Shown here in pieces: positions 6,592 through 7,125 of a stretch of 7,125 bases of DNA. The notes under the pieces are model-generated. The model had not been told where the DNA came from. It saw nothing but the letters and a program-made list of their open reading frames with translations, and ran no database searches. The stretch lies in assembly GCA_038107835.1 (NCBI GenBank), contig JAYNHH010000051.1, positions 1 through 7,125 on the forward strand. Reading direction: 5' to 3'. Numbering within the stretch: the first letter of the stretch is position 1; each line of letters opens with the position of its first letter. This stretch comes from MED-G116 sp038107835 (GTDB lineage Bacteria > Pseudomonadota > Alphaproteobacteria > Puniceispirillales > Puniceispirillaceae). Made by a program: the position numbers and the translations under genes.

Positions 6592-7125
6592 TCACTTTGC
6601 CCTGTTCATCTTTACTTCGAGGATGTTGACCAGCACGGAAAGGCTGGTCGTCAGGACAAGGTACATTCCGGCTACGATGAACCAGATTTCAAAAGCCATA
6701 TATGTGTCGGAGATCAGGTTGAGTCCCTCTGTTGTCAGTTCGGCAACGGCGATGACGCTAACAATGGCGGAATGTTTAATCAGGGATATGAGAAGCCCAG
6801 TCAATGGAGGCAGGATAAGCGGAAGTGCCTGCGGGACAATCACATAGCGATATTTGTCAAATTTCGAGAGACCGGTTGCATCGCCAGCCTCATATTGGCC
6901 GCGGTCAACGGATTGAATACCGCCCCTAATGATTTCTGCGGCGAATGATCCCTCAAAGGCGGCCAGGCACAACACGCCTGCCCAGAAACGGTCAATGCCG
7001 AAAATTGGCGCTAATACGAAATAGAACATGAACAGTTGAACAAGCAAGGGAGTGTTGCGAATGATTTCTAGATAGACGGTGGCAATAGCGCTCCCTGCAA
7101 TCGAATTTGACATTCTGCCAATGGC
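6592..7125 (-). CDS. Polar amino acid ABC transporter, permease (first permease; 5' end outside window)
   Basis: Inner-membrane permease subunit, probably the heterodimer partner of the permease at 4733-5629. 177 residues up to a TGA at 6594-6592 are visible. The frame stays open to the window edge, so the ATG at 7113 is internal and not the start: the family expects an upstream part with the N-terminal membrane segments. Seen here are TVYLEIIRNTPLLVQLFMFY, then LAAFEGSFAAEIIRGGIQS, and the ATPase-docking EAA loop from QYEAGDATGL to PQALPLILPP. LISLIKHSAIVSVIAVAEL and a last hydrophobic stretch near the C-terminus follow. The EAA loop reads EAGD where the partner has EAAR. The FEG...EI..GIQS block is shared with the partner, pointing to an old gene duplication. 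It precedes the binding-protein gene by 41 bp, so it is earlier in the same operon. Confidence 0.94.
   Translation of the reverse strand, partial: AIGRMSNSIAGSAIATVYLEIIRNTPLLVQLFMFYFVLAPIFGIDRFWAGVLCLAAFEGSFAAEIIRGGIQSVDRGQYEAGDATGLSKFDKYRYVIVPQALPLILPPLTGLLISLIKHSAIVSVIAVAELTTEGLNLISDTYMAFEIWFIVAGMYLVLTTSLSVLVNILEVKMNRAK

Overview
The window carries two gene blocks that converge on each other. Left block, + strand (1-3914): three consecutive genes of histidine degradation, hutI (3' part only), hutH and hutU. Right block, - strand (3951-7125): a polar-amino-acid ABC importer. In its direction of transcription the order is permease (5' end beyond the window), periplasmic solute-binding protein, second permease, ATPase. 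The blocks are separated by only 36 bp, tail to tail.

The organism looks like an alphaproteobacterium. HutU and HutI most resemble the versions I know from that class (for example the C-terminal VLWNDPATGVMRHADAGY of HutU and YRIGFNPL of HutI), and the importer belongs to the two-permease polar-amino-acid type common there. A signal peptide on the binding protein and Shine-Dalgarno sites fit a Gram-negative bacterium. A marine lineage is possible but cannot be settled from this window. Sampled lines of the hut block reach about 65% G+C, while sampled importer lines are about 40-47%.

How the genes work together: HutH removes ammonia from L-histidine to give urocanate, HutU hydrates urocanate to imidazolonepropionate, and HutI opens that ring to N-formimino-L-glutamate. 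The last step (HutG, or HutF plus HutG) and any HutC repressor are not in the window and could lie upstream. The importer would bring an amino acid or similar small solute into the cell. Its place beside hut makes histidine a possible substrate, but the opposite orientation means it is not co-transcribed with hut, and the sequence does not fix the ligand.

All genes appear intact apart from the two cut by the window edges. I see no RNA genes, mobile elements, CRISPR arrays or long repeats, and no stretch over 300 bases lacks a gene. This is mostly ordinary metabolic sequence. The points worth a second look are the binding-site chemistry of the solute-binding protein, the internal position of its gene in the operon, a 19-bp palindrome inside hutH, and several small junction features.
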